Assembly: GCF_001028175.1 (NCBI RefSeq)
Contig: NZ_AEJF01000057.1
Span: forward strand, 1-34,258
Reading direction: 5' to 3'
Length of the DNA: 34,258 nucleotides
From: Caballeronia mineralivorans PML1(12)
GTDB lineage: Bacteria > Pseudomonadota > Gammaproteobacteria > Burkholderiales > Burkholderiaceae
Below, piece by piece: positions 1 to 7,183 of the stretch (positions within the stretch are counted from its first letter, which is position 1; each line of letters opens with the position of its first letter). A program made the position numbers and the translations under genes. Under the pieces are notes generated by a model. That model did not search any database. It was not told the DNA's origin and saw nothing but the letters and a program-made list of their open reading frames with translations.

Positions 1-1
1 G

Positions 2-2269
2 GGCAGCGCGGCATCGACGGCCTCGGCTGCGAGCGGCGCATCGGGTGCGGCGAGCGTGCTGGCGAAGTCGCTGACGAGCAACGGCCTCGCGTCGCAGATC
101 TCGCATGAGGCGAGTTACTGGCTTGTGGAAATGAGCGGCGGCTTGCGCCGCTCCGTCGCCGCGCTGCTCGATTACGGCTCGGTCGTGCAGTGGTGGCGCC
201 AGCGCACCGCAACCGCCAGCGGTCGCGAGCTGATCGGCCAGATGATCTGGTCGATTGCGATCTCGCTGTTGCCCGCGCTGGTGCTCGAATACCTGACGTC
301 GCGATGGGCGCGCCGGCCGCGCGCGCGGATCGCGGCGCGTGGAATCGTGGATGTCGACGCCACACAGCCCGAACTCGCGAAGGACGAAGAGTCGGCGGTG
401 CACGCCGAAGCCGTGGCCGAGCGTTCGGGCAACGAGGCGGTCATCGAGGTCGCCGAACGCAAGACCGAAACCGCGCGTGGCGTGCACCATGCAGCGCGTC
501 ACTGGACCTTGTTGCAGCGGCTGCCGAGCGCCATTTTGCACGGCTTGTTCGCCTTGCTGCCGCTGGTCGTGTTCATGATCGTGACCGCGGTGCTGATGTC
601 CATTTTCATCGACGAGAACACGCCACAGGGCCGTTCCGTCGGCGCACTGATCGACGTGTACCTGGTGTGCCGCGGCATTGTGATCGCGAGCGGATTTTTT
701 CTCGCACCCCGCGCGCCGGGGCTGCGCCTGCTCCAGATGCACGACGATGCCGCTCGCTTTGCGCACGACTGGCTGGTACGCATCGTGTGCGTGGCGGGGG
801 CGGGCGCGGCACTTGCTGAAGCCGCGGCGCCACTGGGTCTGACCGATACCGCCCACGATTCGCTCCTGAAGGCCATCGCGCTGGTCGTGCATGTGCTGAT
901 CGCGATCGTGATCCTCAAATGCCGCGTGCCAGTCGCGGCCTGGATTCGCGAGAGCATGCAGGGGCGCCGCTCGTTCGTGCTGCTGGGCAACTGGATCGCC
1001 GATGTCTGGGCCGGGCTGTCGGTGTTTCTTATTCTGGCGCTGTGGTTCGTCTGGGCGCTCGATGTGCGCAACGGTTATCGCACGCTGTTCCATCTGTTCG
1101 GCGTCACCGTGCTCGTGCTGGTGGCCGCGCGCGTGGTGGCTATCGTCGCATTCGGTGCGCTCGGCCGGATCTTTCATACGGCGGGCGGAGAGGACGATCT
1201 GTCGGACAAGTCGATCGTGCATCGGCATGCCTACCGCTATTACCCGCTGCTGCGGCGTGTGATACGGACGGTGATCATCGTGGTCACGTTGCTCACGCTG
1301 TTGCAGCTCTGGGGGCTTCACGTCTTCACGCTGTTCTCGTCGGGCGGCGTTGGGCATCGGCTTGCGTCCGCGCTCGTTACCATCGGGGTCGCCGCCGCGT
1401 TCGCCGTGATCGTGTGGGAAGGCGCAAACGTGATGGTCGAGCAGCGGCTGGAAAGGTGGACGTCGAGCGGCGACCTCTTGCGCGCCGCGCGCCTTCGAAC
1501 CCTGCTGCCGATGATGCGCAGCGCGCTCTTTATCGTGATCGCGATGGTCGTCGTGTTGACGGGGTTGAGCGAGATTGGCGTGAACACCGCGCCGCTGCTG
1601 GCGAGCGCGAGCATCTTCGGCGTGGCGCTGGGTTTCGGTTCCCAAAAGCTCGTGCAGGACCTGATCACCGGCATCTTCCTGCTGATGGAGAACGCGATGC
1701 AAGTCGGCGACACCGTCACGCTCGCGGGGGTCTCGGGAACGGTGGAGTATCTGTCGATCCGTACGGTGCGTTTGCGAGGCAGCGACGGTTCGTTGTTCAC
1801 GGTGCCGTTCAGTTCGGTATCGACGGTGAATAACACGAATCGCGGCCTTGGCAATGCGGCGGTGCGCGTGAGCATCGCGCTTGGGCAGGACGTGAATCTG
1901 GCGGCGGATACGCTCAAGGAGATCGGGGCATCGCTGCGTGAAGACGATGCGTTCAAGGACGGCATTCTCTCCGACTTCGCTCTGTGGGGCGTGGACGCGG
2001 TGGATGGTTCGACGGTCACGCTCGCCGGTCAGATGCAGTGCCGCGATACCGCGCGCTGGGGCGTTCAGCGCGAGTTCAACCGGCGTGTTGTCGATCGCTT
2101 CACTGAACGCGGCATCGAGATCGCCAATCCGCAGCGTAGTTTCCTGATCGTGAAGGGTGGCGAGGGCGAGTTGGCTGTCGCTTTGAAGACGGATCAACGC
2201 GGCGAGCGCACCATCACCGGCGAGCCTTCGAACTTGCCGCCCGAGCGCGCGAAACCCAGCCGCACGTAA
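2..2269 (+). CDS. Mechanosensitive channel, MscS family (YbiO-like), 5' partial
   Basis: Inner-membrane channel that opens under membrane tension and releases solutes on osmotic downshock. The frame is open back to the window edge and upstream of the GTG at 56 it reads an Ala/Ser/Gly-rich stretch, so the true start is probably outside the window. Many hydrophobic segments precede the diagnostic MscS core, counted from the GTG at 56: the pore helix GVALGFGSQKLVQDLITG, then the beta domain with GDTVTLAGVSGTVEYLSIRT and the VPFSSVSTVNN segment. A charged Arg/Ala-rich region lies between early membrane helices and a basic tail follows the channel domain. The size (more than 737 residues) and the large multi-helix N-terminal part fit the YbiO/MscM class rather than short MscS. 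The last 76 bases overlap the tail of the convergent GNAT gene. Confidence 0.9.
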   Translation, partial: GSAASTASAASGASGAASVLAKSLTSNGLASQISHEASYWLVEMSGGLRRSVAALLDYGSVVQWWRQRTATASGRELIGQMIWSIAISLLPALVLEYLTSRWARRPRARIAARGIVDVDATQPELAKDEESAVHAEAVAERSGNEAVIEVAERKTETARGVHHAARHWTLLQRLPSAILHGLFALLPLVVFMIVTAVLMSIFIDENTPQGRSVGALIDVYLVCRGIVIASGFFLAPRAPGLRLLQMHDDAARFAHDWLVRIVCVAGAGAALAEAAAPLGLTDTAHDSLLKAIALVVHVLIAIVILKCRVPVAAWIRESMQGRRSFVLLGNWIADVWAGLSVFLILALWFVWALDVRNGYRTLFHLFGVTVLVLVAARVVAIVAFGALGRIFHTAGGEDDLSDKSIVHRHAYRYYPLLRRVIRTVIIVVTLLTLLQLWGLHVFTLFSSGGVGHRLASALVTIGVAAAFAVIVWEGANVMVEQRLERWTSSGDLLRAARLRTLLPMMRSALFIVIAMVVVLTGLSEIGVNTAPLLASASIFGVALGFGSQKLVQDLITGIFLLMENAMQVGDTVTLAGVSGTVEYLSIRTVRLRGSDGSLFTVPFSSVSTVNNTNRGLGNAAVRVSIALGQDVNLAADTLKEIGASLREDDAFKDGILSDFALWGVDAVDGSTVTLAGQMQCRDTARWGVQREFNRRVVDRFTERGIEIANPQRSFLIVKGGEGELAVALKTDQRGERTITGEPSNLPPERAKPSRT

Positions 2270-2574
2270 AACGCTTCGAGCGCTGCGCTATCGGGTGCGG
2301 TGTCCTCGATGGAGGGCACAGCCATGCCTTGCCCTTTTTGCGTGAGCGGCCGTGGCACGAGCGAGAGCATGACGCCGTGCAGGTCCGCCAGCGCGACCAG
2401 CCGTTCCATCGCTGCCCGCGCATGTCCGCGACGATGCTCACCCTCGGACCACAAGGCCTCGAGCGCGACGGCGCAGTCGCCGGTCGCCTCGAGCCACATC
2501 TCGACGTGCTGCCGGTCCTCAACACGGCTGGCGTGAAACGCATCGATCATTCGTGAAGCGGCGGTGTCAGACAT
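2194..2574 (-). CDS. GNAT family N-acetyltransferase
   Basis: A small (126-residue) acetyl-CoA-dependent acetyltransferase of unknown acceptor. The GNAT signature is visible as EHRRGHARAAMERLVALAD (the R/Q-x-x-G-x-A motif for the CoA pyrophosphate with its helix) and the C-terminal ALEAFYVRLGFARSGG element (the FYxxxGF signature). The ATG at 2574 is preferred over the in-frame start 42 bases further upstream because an AAGG lies just before it. The 3' end runs 76 bases into the end of the mechanosensitive channel gene on the other strand, an unusually long tail-to-tail overlap. It is divergent from the NUP gene. The substrate cannot be told from sequence. Confidence 0.75.
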   Translation of the reverse strand: MSDTAASRMIDAFHASRVEDRQHVEMWLEATGDCAVALEALWSEGEHRRGHARAAMERLVALADLHGVMLSLVPRPLTQKGQGMAVPSIEDTAPDSAALEAFYVRLGFARSGGKFEGSPVMVRSPR

Positions 2575-2640
2575 GGGCGCCTTGCAGACAAGTGGACGTA
2601 ACTGGCAAGACAGCAAGAGTAGTGCTTGATGGCGGTTACC

Positions 2641-2657
2641 GGAACATTTTATGTTCC
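2641..2657. promoter_or_regulatory. Perfect 7-bp inverted repeat upstream of the NUP promoter
   Basis: GGAACAT-TTT-ATGTTCC is a perfect dyad with 7-bp arms and a 3-base centre. It abuts the proposed -35 element of the promoter at 2658-2687 and lies between the divergent GNAT (start 2574) and NUP (start 2803) genes. A short centre and an AT-rich core suit a dimeric regulator better than an RNA hairpin. No adjacent regulator gene suggests which protein binds. Confidence 0.5.
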
Positions 2658-2687
2658 TTACAAAGACGTCTTTTGCCCCTTTATAAT
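2658..2687 (+). promoter_or_regulatory. Candidate sigma-70 promoter of the NUP gene
   Basis: A consensus -10 hexamer TATAAT sits at 2682-2687, with a weak -35 (TTACAA, 2658-2663) 18 bases upstream. The proposed transcript has a leader of roughly 110 bases before the ATG at 2803. A perfect TATAAT is rare in this GC-rich background, which is the main support. Confidence 0.5.
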
Positions 2688-2802
2688 GCGCTTACGCACG
2701 AACGTCCGGCAGCTTGTATCGGCGGGATGGATCGTGTGTTGAGTCGTGCGTCATGCCGTGTGTTTCACCTCGCGTTCCCCTTCCACTTACGGTGCCGCCA
2801 AG

Positions 2803-3933
2803 ATGAAATCAATCGTCCGTTCCTCGCTCGACCTGTTCCTTCGTTCCGCTCGCGTTTCTGCCAAAATTCCCGCACGAATCCCCGCATTGAGCTTGGCCGC
2901 CGCGACGGCGACGCTCGCTTTCAGCGCCTGTGCGCCAACGTTTGCGCAGGACGCCGACGGCTTTCGCAGCGGCGATGGCAGAGGCCAGCCCGTCAAGGTC
3001 ATGATCATCTCGATGTTCGGCCCCGAAGGCCAGGTCTGGCTCGACAAGCTCGGGCCGTGGAAGGCCATCCGCGTGACCGGACTCTCGCCGGATTATCCGG
3101 TCGTGAACTGCAACCGGCAGGATATCTGCGTGATGACCACCGGCATGGGTCACACGAACGCGGCAGCGTCGCTGATGGCCCTCACGTTCTCCGATAAATT
3201 CGATTTGCGCCGCACCTATTTCATGATCGCGGGCATCGCGGGCATCGACCCGATGCAAGGCACGCTCGGGTCTGCAGCGTGGGCGAAGTATCTCGTCGAC
3301 TTCGGCATCCAGTGGGAACTCGATGCCCGCGAAAAGCCCGATAGCTGGCCGAGCGGTTTTCTCGGCATCAATACGAAAAGCCCGAACGATAAACCGCCGC
3401 TCGACTACAAGACCGAGGTGTTCCAGTTGAACCCGGATCTGGCCGACGCGGCCTATTTGTTGTCAAAGAACGTGGTGCTTTCCGACAGCCCCGAAGCCCA
3501 GGCCGCGCGCGCCAAGTTCAGCTATGCGCCGGCGAACCAGGCGCCGAAAGTGATCCAGTGCGACACGCTGGCGGGCGATACATGGTGGTCGGGGAAATAC
3601 ATTGGTGAGCGGGCGCGTGCCTGGACGAAGCTGCTGACCGACGGCAAGGGTGTCTATTGCACGACGCAGCAAGAGGACAACGCGACCTATGAGGCATTGA
3701 AGCGCGCGGCGAGTGCGCATCGGGTGGATCTGAACCGGGTGGCCGCGGTGCGTGCAGGTTCGGATTTCGATCGGCCCTACGACGGGCAATCCGCCTCCGA
3801 TAACCTGCTTAACTACGCGGCTCAGGGCGGCTTTGTCCCGGCTATCGAGAATTTGTATCGCGCGGGCAATCCGCTGGTGCAGGACATTGCAACGCACTGG
3901 AGTGAATGGCGCGATGGCGTGCCGCAACGATAG
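2803..3933 (+). CDS. Purine nucleoside permease (NUP) family protein, exported
   Basis: A 376-residue protein of the NUP family, named after a fungal purine nucleoside permease. In bacteria it is a predicted periplasmic protein with a phosphorylase-like fold rather than a membrane permease. It starts with a basic N-terminus and a hydrophobic stretch (LSLAAATATLAFSACAPTFAQ) that looks like a signal peptide ending near AFAQ-type residues. Family hallmarks are KVMIISMFGPEGQVWLDKL, the TTGMGHTNAAASLMAL block and FMIAGIAGIDP with GTLGSAAWAKYLVDFG, which resemble the ligand-binding loops of nucleoside phosphorylases. The ATG at 2803 is chosen because it puts the basic segment directly before the hydrophobic core; an in-frame start at 2746 would add 19 atypical residues. 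It is a single gene followed by a stem-loop. Actual transport or binding activity is inferred from the family name only. Confidence 0.85.
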   Translation: MKSIVRSSLDLFLRSARVSAKIPARIPALSLAAATATLAFSACAPTFAQDADGFRSGDGRGQPVKVMIISMFGPEGQVWLDKLGPWKAIRVTGLSPDYPVVNCNRQDICVMTTGMGHTNAAASLMALTFSDKFDLRRTYFMIAGIAGIDPMQGTLGSAAWAKYLVDFGIQWELDAREKPDSWPSGFLGINTKSPNDKPPLDYKTEVFQLNPDLADAAYLLSKNVVLSDSPEAQAARAKFSYAPANQAPKVIQCDTLAGDTWWSGKYIGERARAWTKLLTDGKGVYCTTQQEDNATYEALKRAASAHRVDLNRVAAVRAGSDFDRPYDGQSASDNLLNYAAQGGFVPAIENLYRAGNPLVQDIATHWSEWRDGVPQR

Positions 3934-3950
3934 CTAGCGCCGTGATCCAG

Positions 3951-3994
3951 CCGCCGGTCTTCCACCTTGGCGCGCTCGCAGGGAAGACCGGTGG
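3951..3994 (+). terminator. Stem-loop downstream of the NUP gene
   Basis: Arms at 3951-3963 and 3982-3994 pair at 12 of 13 positions (CCGCCGGTCTTCC with GGAAGACCGGTGG) around an 18-base loop, starting 18 bases after the stop codon. There is no clear T-run, so it may be a 3'-end stabiliser or a Rho-assisted terminator. Confidence 0.45.
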
Positions 3995-4430
3995 CACGGA
4001 TGAATTGCGTATTCTATTGATCTGATGATTTCGATAGTTTCGTTACGGCCGTTACAACTGGATGCAACATATTCCGGTTGGACTTTATCTGTCCTCGCAG
4101 TCGGTCGAATTTCCGCATAAAAATGAAAGCGGAATGACAGTTTTTATCCGAGGGTTTTCCATCGCTTCAATACCATAAGTTCACTACTGCGCTGTTACAA
4201 CTACTCAATCTTCGCAATTCGGTTAATTCGCCGGAGCGTGTCAACTAAGTTTCAGTCCCATCCGTTTTTCCCCTAGCAAATCAACTGTCAAGCGCAGCTT
4301 CTACCGATCGGGCTTCTCCACATCGCTCCAAAAACAATGCCAAAAATCGGCAAGACTTTCCTGTTACAACTTCGGGAAAAAATTACCGTTTCTCTCTGTT
4401 GTTTTATGGAAATTTATTATTGAGATGTTC

Positions 4431-4459
4431 TTGATTTCCCGCTGCGCCGTACTTACAAT
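4431..4459 (+). promoter_or_regulatory. Candidate sigma-70 promoter of flhDC
   Basis: TTGATT (4431-4436) and TACAAT (4454-4459) are separated by exactly 17 bases, matching the sigma-70 consensus at 4/6 and 5/6 positions. Transcription would begin near 4466, giving a leader of about 140 bases before flhD. Confidence 0.6.
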
Positions 4460-4474
4460 CCGTTTCACAGTGTT

Positions 4475-4489
4475 GTTACAAGATGTAAC
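4475..4489. promoter_or_regulatory. Palindrome just downstream of the flhDC promoter
   Basis: GTTACA-AGA-TGTAAC is a perfect 6-bp dyad at about +10 to +24 of the predicted transcript. An outer, imperfect dyad extends it (GTTTCA at 4462-4467 against TGAAAC at 4494-4499). The location fits a repressor site or a leader RNA hairpin. The same GTTACAA word recurs three times upstream. Confidence 0.55.
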
Positions 4490-4607
4490 TCACTGAAACA
4501 AAGTTTAAACGTAGCCGGGCAGAACAAACGTTTGGCTAGGCAAAAAAAAGATAGCCGGTAAAAATGCCGGCGTGGTGCTCGGGGTTTATATCGAACGCAG
4601 GAACATC

Positions 4608-4925
4608 ATGAACGGTCGCGAAACGCTGGACTCGATTCGAGAAATCAACTTGTCGTACATCATGCTCGCGCAGCGCATGCTGCGAGAGGACCGTGCTATC
4701 GGGATGTTTCGACTGGGTTTGTCTAAGGAACTCGCCGACCTTCTGTCCGGGCTGACGCTCGCGCAGGTCGTCAAGCTGGCGGCTTCCGACCAGTTGCTGT
4801 GCTTTTTCCGGTTCAACGATCACACCATGCTGGCAGCACTGACGTCGCCCGCGAAACATGCGGATATCGCGCCGACACACGCAGCCATTTTGCTGGCTGG
4901 CCAGCCAGCGGAACAGTTCCTCTAA
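4608..4925 (+). CDS. flhD: Flagellar transcriptional regulator FlhD
   Basis: With FlhC it forms the FlhD4C2 complex that activates class II flagellar promoters with sigma-70 RNA polymerase. The 105-residue product shows the FlhD pattern INLSYIMLAQRMLREDR, AIGMFRLGLS and the LAASDQLLCFFRF block. The cysteine in that block is residue 65, the same position as the inter-subunit disulfide Cys65 of E. coli FlhD. The ATG at 4608 is chosen over an in-frame GTG 36 bases upstream because an AGGA lies at the right distance and the protein then starts like other FlhD proteins (MNGRETLDSIREINL). It is the first gene of a two-gene operon, 15 bases before flhC. Confidence 0.96.
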   Translation: MNGRETLDSIREINLSYIMLAQRMLREDRAIGMFRLGLSKELADLLSGLTLAQVVKLAASDQLLCFFRFNDHTMLAALTSPAKHADIAPTHAAILLAGQPAEQFL

Positions 4926-4940
4926 GCACAAGAGCGCGCC

Positions 4941-5600
4941 ATGCTTAAGAAGAGCCTCACCGAAGATGCACAGGAAGTTTTCCGCGCGATCGCATTGATC
5001 GAACTCGGGGCGCGGATGCAGGTGCTCGAAAGTGAACTGACACTGTCGCGTGACCGGATGATCCGGTTGTATCGCGAGGTGAAGGGCGTATCGCCGCCGA
5101 AGGGCATGCTGCCGTTCTCGGCTGATTGGTATATGACGTGGCTCGCGAACATCCATGCTTCGCTCTTCTACAACACGTATGTGTTCTTGAAGAAAGAAGC
5201 GGGTTGCTCGCATCTCGATGCCCTGACGAAGGGGTATCGGCTGTATCTCGAGCATTGCAAGAATAGCGATGTCGAGGCGGTACTTGATTTGACGCGGGCC
5301 TGGACCCTTGTGCGCTTTTTCGATGCGGGCATGCTGCAGCTCACGAAATGCTGCCGCTGCACTGGAAAGTTCATAGCGCACAAACATGATTTGCAAGAAA
5401 ACGTGGTGTGCGGGGCCTGCCAGCCGCCGTCACGCGCGGGGAAGACCAAGAAAGCGGCGGCCGCCCGTCAGGCGAGCCAGGAGACCGCGCTGGTGGAGTT
5501 GAGTATGGCAATGACTAACGAAGTGCCGGAACCGACGGTACTCGAAAACGCGGCGATGCTACAGCCGCGCACAGAAAGCCTGATTGCACAGGCTGCTTAG
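4941..5600 (+). CDS. flhC: Flagellar transcriptional regulator FlhC
   Basis: DNA-binding partner of FlhD in the flagellar master regulator. The 219-residue protein carries the zinc-binding cysteines C137, C140, C157 and C160 (LTKCCRCTGKF and VVCGACQPP), the same numbering as the zinc ligands of E. coli FlhC; an additional Cys138 is present. The N-terminal helical region (IELGARMQVLESELTLSRDRMIRLYREV) contains the expected DNA-contacting segment. A C-terminal tail of about 50 residues, rich in Ala, Lys and Gln, extends beyond the zinc site. It is co-transcribed with flhD and closed by a terminator. In the Burkholderia cenocepacia arrangement as I recall it, motAB and che genes follow; here they do not. 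Confidence 0.96.
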   Translation: MLKKSLTEDAQEVFRAIALIELGARMQVLESELTLSRDRMIRLYREVKGVSPPKGMLPFSADWYMTWLANIHASLFYNTYVFLKKEAGCSHLDALTKGYRLYLEHCKNSDVEAVLDLTRAWTLVRFFDAGMLQLTKCCRCTGKFIAHKHDLQENVVCGACQPPSRAGKTKKAAAARQASQETALVELSMAMTNEVPEPTVLENAAMLQPRTESLIAQAA

Positions 5601-5602
5601 GG

Positions 5603-5672
5603 CAGTAGCGGGTCTGCCGGTCCCGAGGGCCATCGATGGATGGTGTGGCCGCAGGACCCGCTGCTGTTTTTT
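5603..5672 (+). terminator. Rho-independent terminator after flhC
   Basis: Arms at 5603-5617 and 5651-5666 (cagtagcgggtctgc with gcaggacccgctgctg) pair almost perfectly, with one G-T pair and one bulged base. A run of six T follows at 5667-5672. The loop of about 33 bases can fold further (GGCC at each end). It begins three bases after the flhC stop codon. Confidence 0.75.
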
Positions 5673-5786
5673 ACTTAGAATTTTTGGCTTTTTTGGGGGG
5701 CTGCCGAGGGTTGGTGGCCCTCTTGCTTTTTGGAGTCGCACCGGGCGGGATGCCGACGCCCAAACCCCAAGCGCCAGCGACAAGCC

Positions 5787-6902
5787 CTACGCCGATAGCA
5801 ACGACCCTGTCCTATAAGCCGTCGCGCTAGCAATCCTCGCCACCTCCATCCCCGCCGTAGTAAACCGCGCAATCTGCCGCGCGTACAGCACCCCAGCCGT
5901 CGTGCAATGCAACGGCGTGACGGTATCGGTCAGGGGATCCACAACATCGGCTATTGCGTCGCCGGCTTTTACCATCGCCCCTACCTTCGTGCGAAACACC
6001 AGCACACCGCTCACGGGAGCAACGATCGGCTCCGCGCCGGCAAGCGGCGTCGCCGGATAAGACAACTCGGGCATGGCAGGCGCGGGCGCATCGATCACCC
6101 CGCGATGGATCAGGTAATTGACGATCCCCTGGGCGTCGGTATCAGCGAATTCATACGATACCTCGTGCTGGCTACGCAATTCCACCGTCACCGAAATGCC
6201 GCCGTTCGGCACGGGAAAACGATCGCCAAACTTCGCCCGCAGATCGGACCAGCAGAAGCTGTGGATCTCGTCGAAGGGATTACCCACCGAATTCAGCGCA
6301 AGCAGCGACGCCTTCGAATCCAGATAGCGCGCAAGCGGCTCCACTTCGTCCCAGATGTCCGGGTTGGTGTAAAGGTGCAGCGCCGCGTCGAGATCGCAAT
6401 GCAGGTCGAGCACGACATCAGCATCGTAAGAGAGCTTCTGCAATGCAAGCCGCTGCGACTCAAGCTCGGTTTGCGGCTTTTGCTCGTCCAGCGCCTCACG
6501 CATTGCGTTGCGCACAGCGAGCTTGTTCGCGTCGCTATCTCCGGACAGCCGGCCTTCTATGCGCGGCGCGACCAGCGCGGCGAGATCGTGGAAATTGCGG
6601 TTGAAGTTGTGGCCGCTGTTCAGTTCGAAGCGCCCAAGCAGCGTGCCGTGCATGTTCTGGTTGAGCCCGATCGGGTTCGATACGGGCACGATCACCACTT
6701 CGCCGCGCAGCTTGCCTGCCGCTTCAAACTCGGCGAGATGGCGACGCAGCCGCCACGCGACCAGCATGCCCGGCAGTTCGTCGGCATGCAGCGACGACTG
6801 GATATAGATCTTTTCGCCGCCGCCGGGGCCATAGTGAAAACTCAGGATATTGCGCGTAGTGCCGATAGACGGCGAAATCAGAGTGTGCGTTTTGGTTTGC
6901 AT
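5787..6902 (-). CDS. Succinylglutamate desuccinylase/aspartoacylase family protein (M14-like)
   Basis: A predicted zinc hydrolase of the AstE/AspA group, which cleaves N-acyl amino acids or related amides in the cytoplasm. From the ATG at 6902 the product has 371 residues. Zinc ligands are visible as the HxxE pair His39/Glu42 in SSLHADELPG and His168 in VVLDLHCDLD; the likely catalytic Glu is in the later VTVELRSQHE block. NPIGLNQNMHG and GRFELNSGHNFNRNF are typical of the family. The C-terminal domain (from about residue 290) resembles a biotinyl/lipoyl-like barrel (PVSGVLVFRTKVGAMVKAGDAIADVVDP), also usual in this group. The start gives the natural N-terminus MQTKTHTLISPSIG; the open frame upstream is Arg/Pro-rich and atypical. 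The neighbouring basic amino-acid binding protein hints at an amino-acid derivative as substrate. Confidence 0.88.
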   Translation of the reverse strand: MQTKTHTLISPSIGTTRNILSFHYGPGGGEKIYIQSSLHADELPGMLVAWRLRRHLAEFEAAGKLRGEVVIVPVSNPIGLNQNMHGTLLGRFELNSGHNFNRNFHDLAALVAPRIEGRLSGDSDANKLAVRNAMREALDEQKPQTELESQRLALQKLSYDADVVLDLHCDLDAALHLYTNPDIWDEVEPLARYLDSKASLLALNSVGNPFDEIHSFCWSDLRAKFGDRFPVPNGGISVTVELRSQHEVSYEFADTDAQGIVNYLIHRGVIDAPAPAMPELSYPATPLAGAEPIVAPVSGVLVFRTKVGAMVKAGDAIADVVDPLTDTVTPLHCTTAGVLYARQIARFTTAGMEVARIASATAYRTGSLLSA

Positions 6903-7102
6903 GATTTTCGGTGCACGGCGCGCCGGAAAGGCGTCGCGCTTGGGAAAAGTTTCGGCGTGTTCAGGAGAGCGGGGCGGAGCGTTCGCGACGGCCGCCAGGT
7001 TTGCTACGCACTTTTGATACCTGCGGCGCCGCCAGCCCCAGACTGTCGATCTTAGCTGAAAACGGCTGTTTTGCCGCACCGGGCGCAAAGCACCCCCAAA
7101 AC

Positions 7103-7138
7103 AAAACGGGCTCCGCGTTTGTCGCGGAGCCCGTTTTT
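7103..7138. terminator. Bidirectional Rho-independent terminator
   Basis: An 11-bp perfect GC-rich stem (CGGGCTCCGCG, 7107-7117, with CGCGGAGCCCG, 7123-7133) is flanked by AAAA and TTTTT, so it has a T-tract on both strands. For the binding-protein gene on the minus strand the exit tract reads TTTTGTTTTG. It separates that gene from the desuccinylase gene. Confidence 0.85.
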
Positions 7139-7142
7139 CAAG

Positions 7143-7170
7143 CTAAGGCTGGAACACGTTCCAGCCTTAG
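7143..7170. repeat. 13-bp perfect inverted repeat beside the terminator
   Basis: Arms CTAAGGCTGGAAC (7143-7155) and GTTCCAGCCTTAG (7158-7170) are perfectly complementary with a 2-base centre. It lies 13 bases beyond the stop of the binding-protein gene and directly before the bidirectional terminator in its transcript, so the 3' end would carry two consecutive hairpins. Confidence 0.7.
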
Positions 7171-7183
7171 GCTCAGGTGCTGC

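Larger units (their letters stand above)
3995..4607 (+). promoter_or_regulatory. Long AT-rich regulatory region upstream of flhDC
   Basis: This 600-base stretch carries no plausible gene on either strand and is clearly richer in A/T than the flanking genes. It contains a well-spaced sigma-70 promoter (4431-4459), a palindrome just after it (4475-4489), and the word GTTACAA four times, at 4051, 4194, 4363 and 4475, three of them extending to GTTACAACT. Long AT-rich leaders upstream of flhDC are known in enterobacteria as integration points for many regulators, including H-NS. The same role here is inference. Confidence 0.7.

Noticed and set aside
4536..5396. 286-codon open frame opposite flhDC
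   Set aside because: FlhD and FlhC are certain on the plus strand; the reverse frame has no family features.
5636..5830. 64-codon frame on the plus strand after flhC
   Set aside because: It starts inside the flhC terminator loop, has no ribosome-binding site and runs into the end of the desuccinylase gene.
5907..7055. 382-codon open frame opposite the desuccinylase gene
   Set aside because: Arg/His/Gln-rich translation without domains; the opposite strand has clear zinc-ligand motifs.
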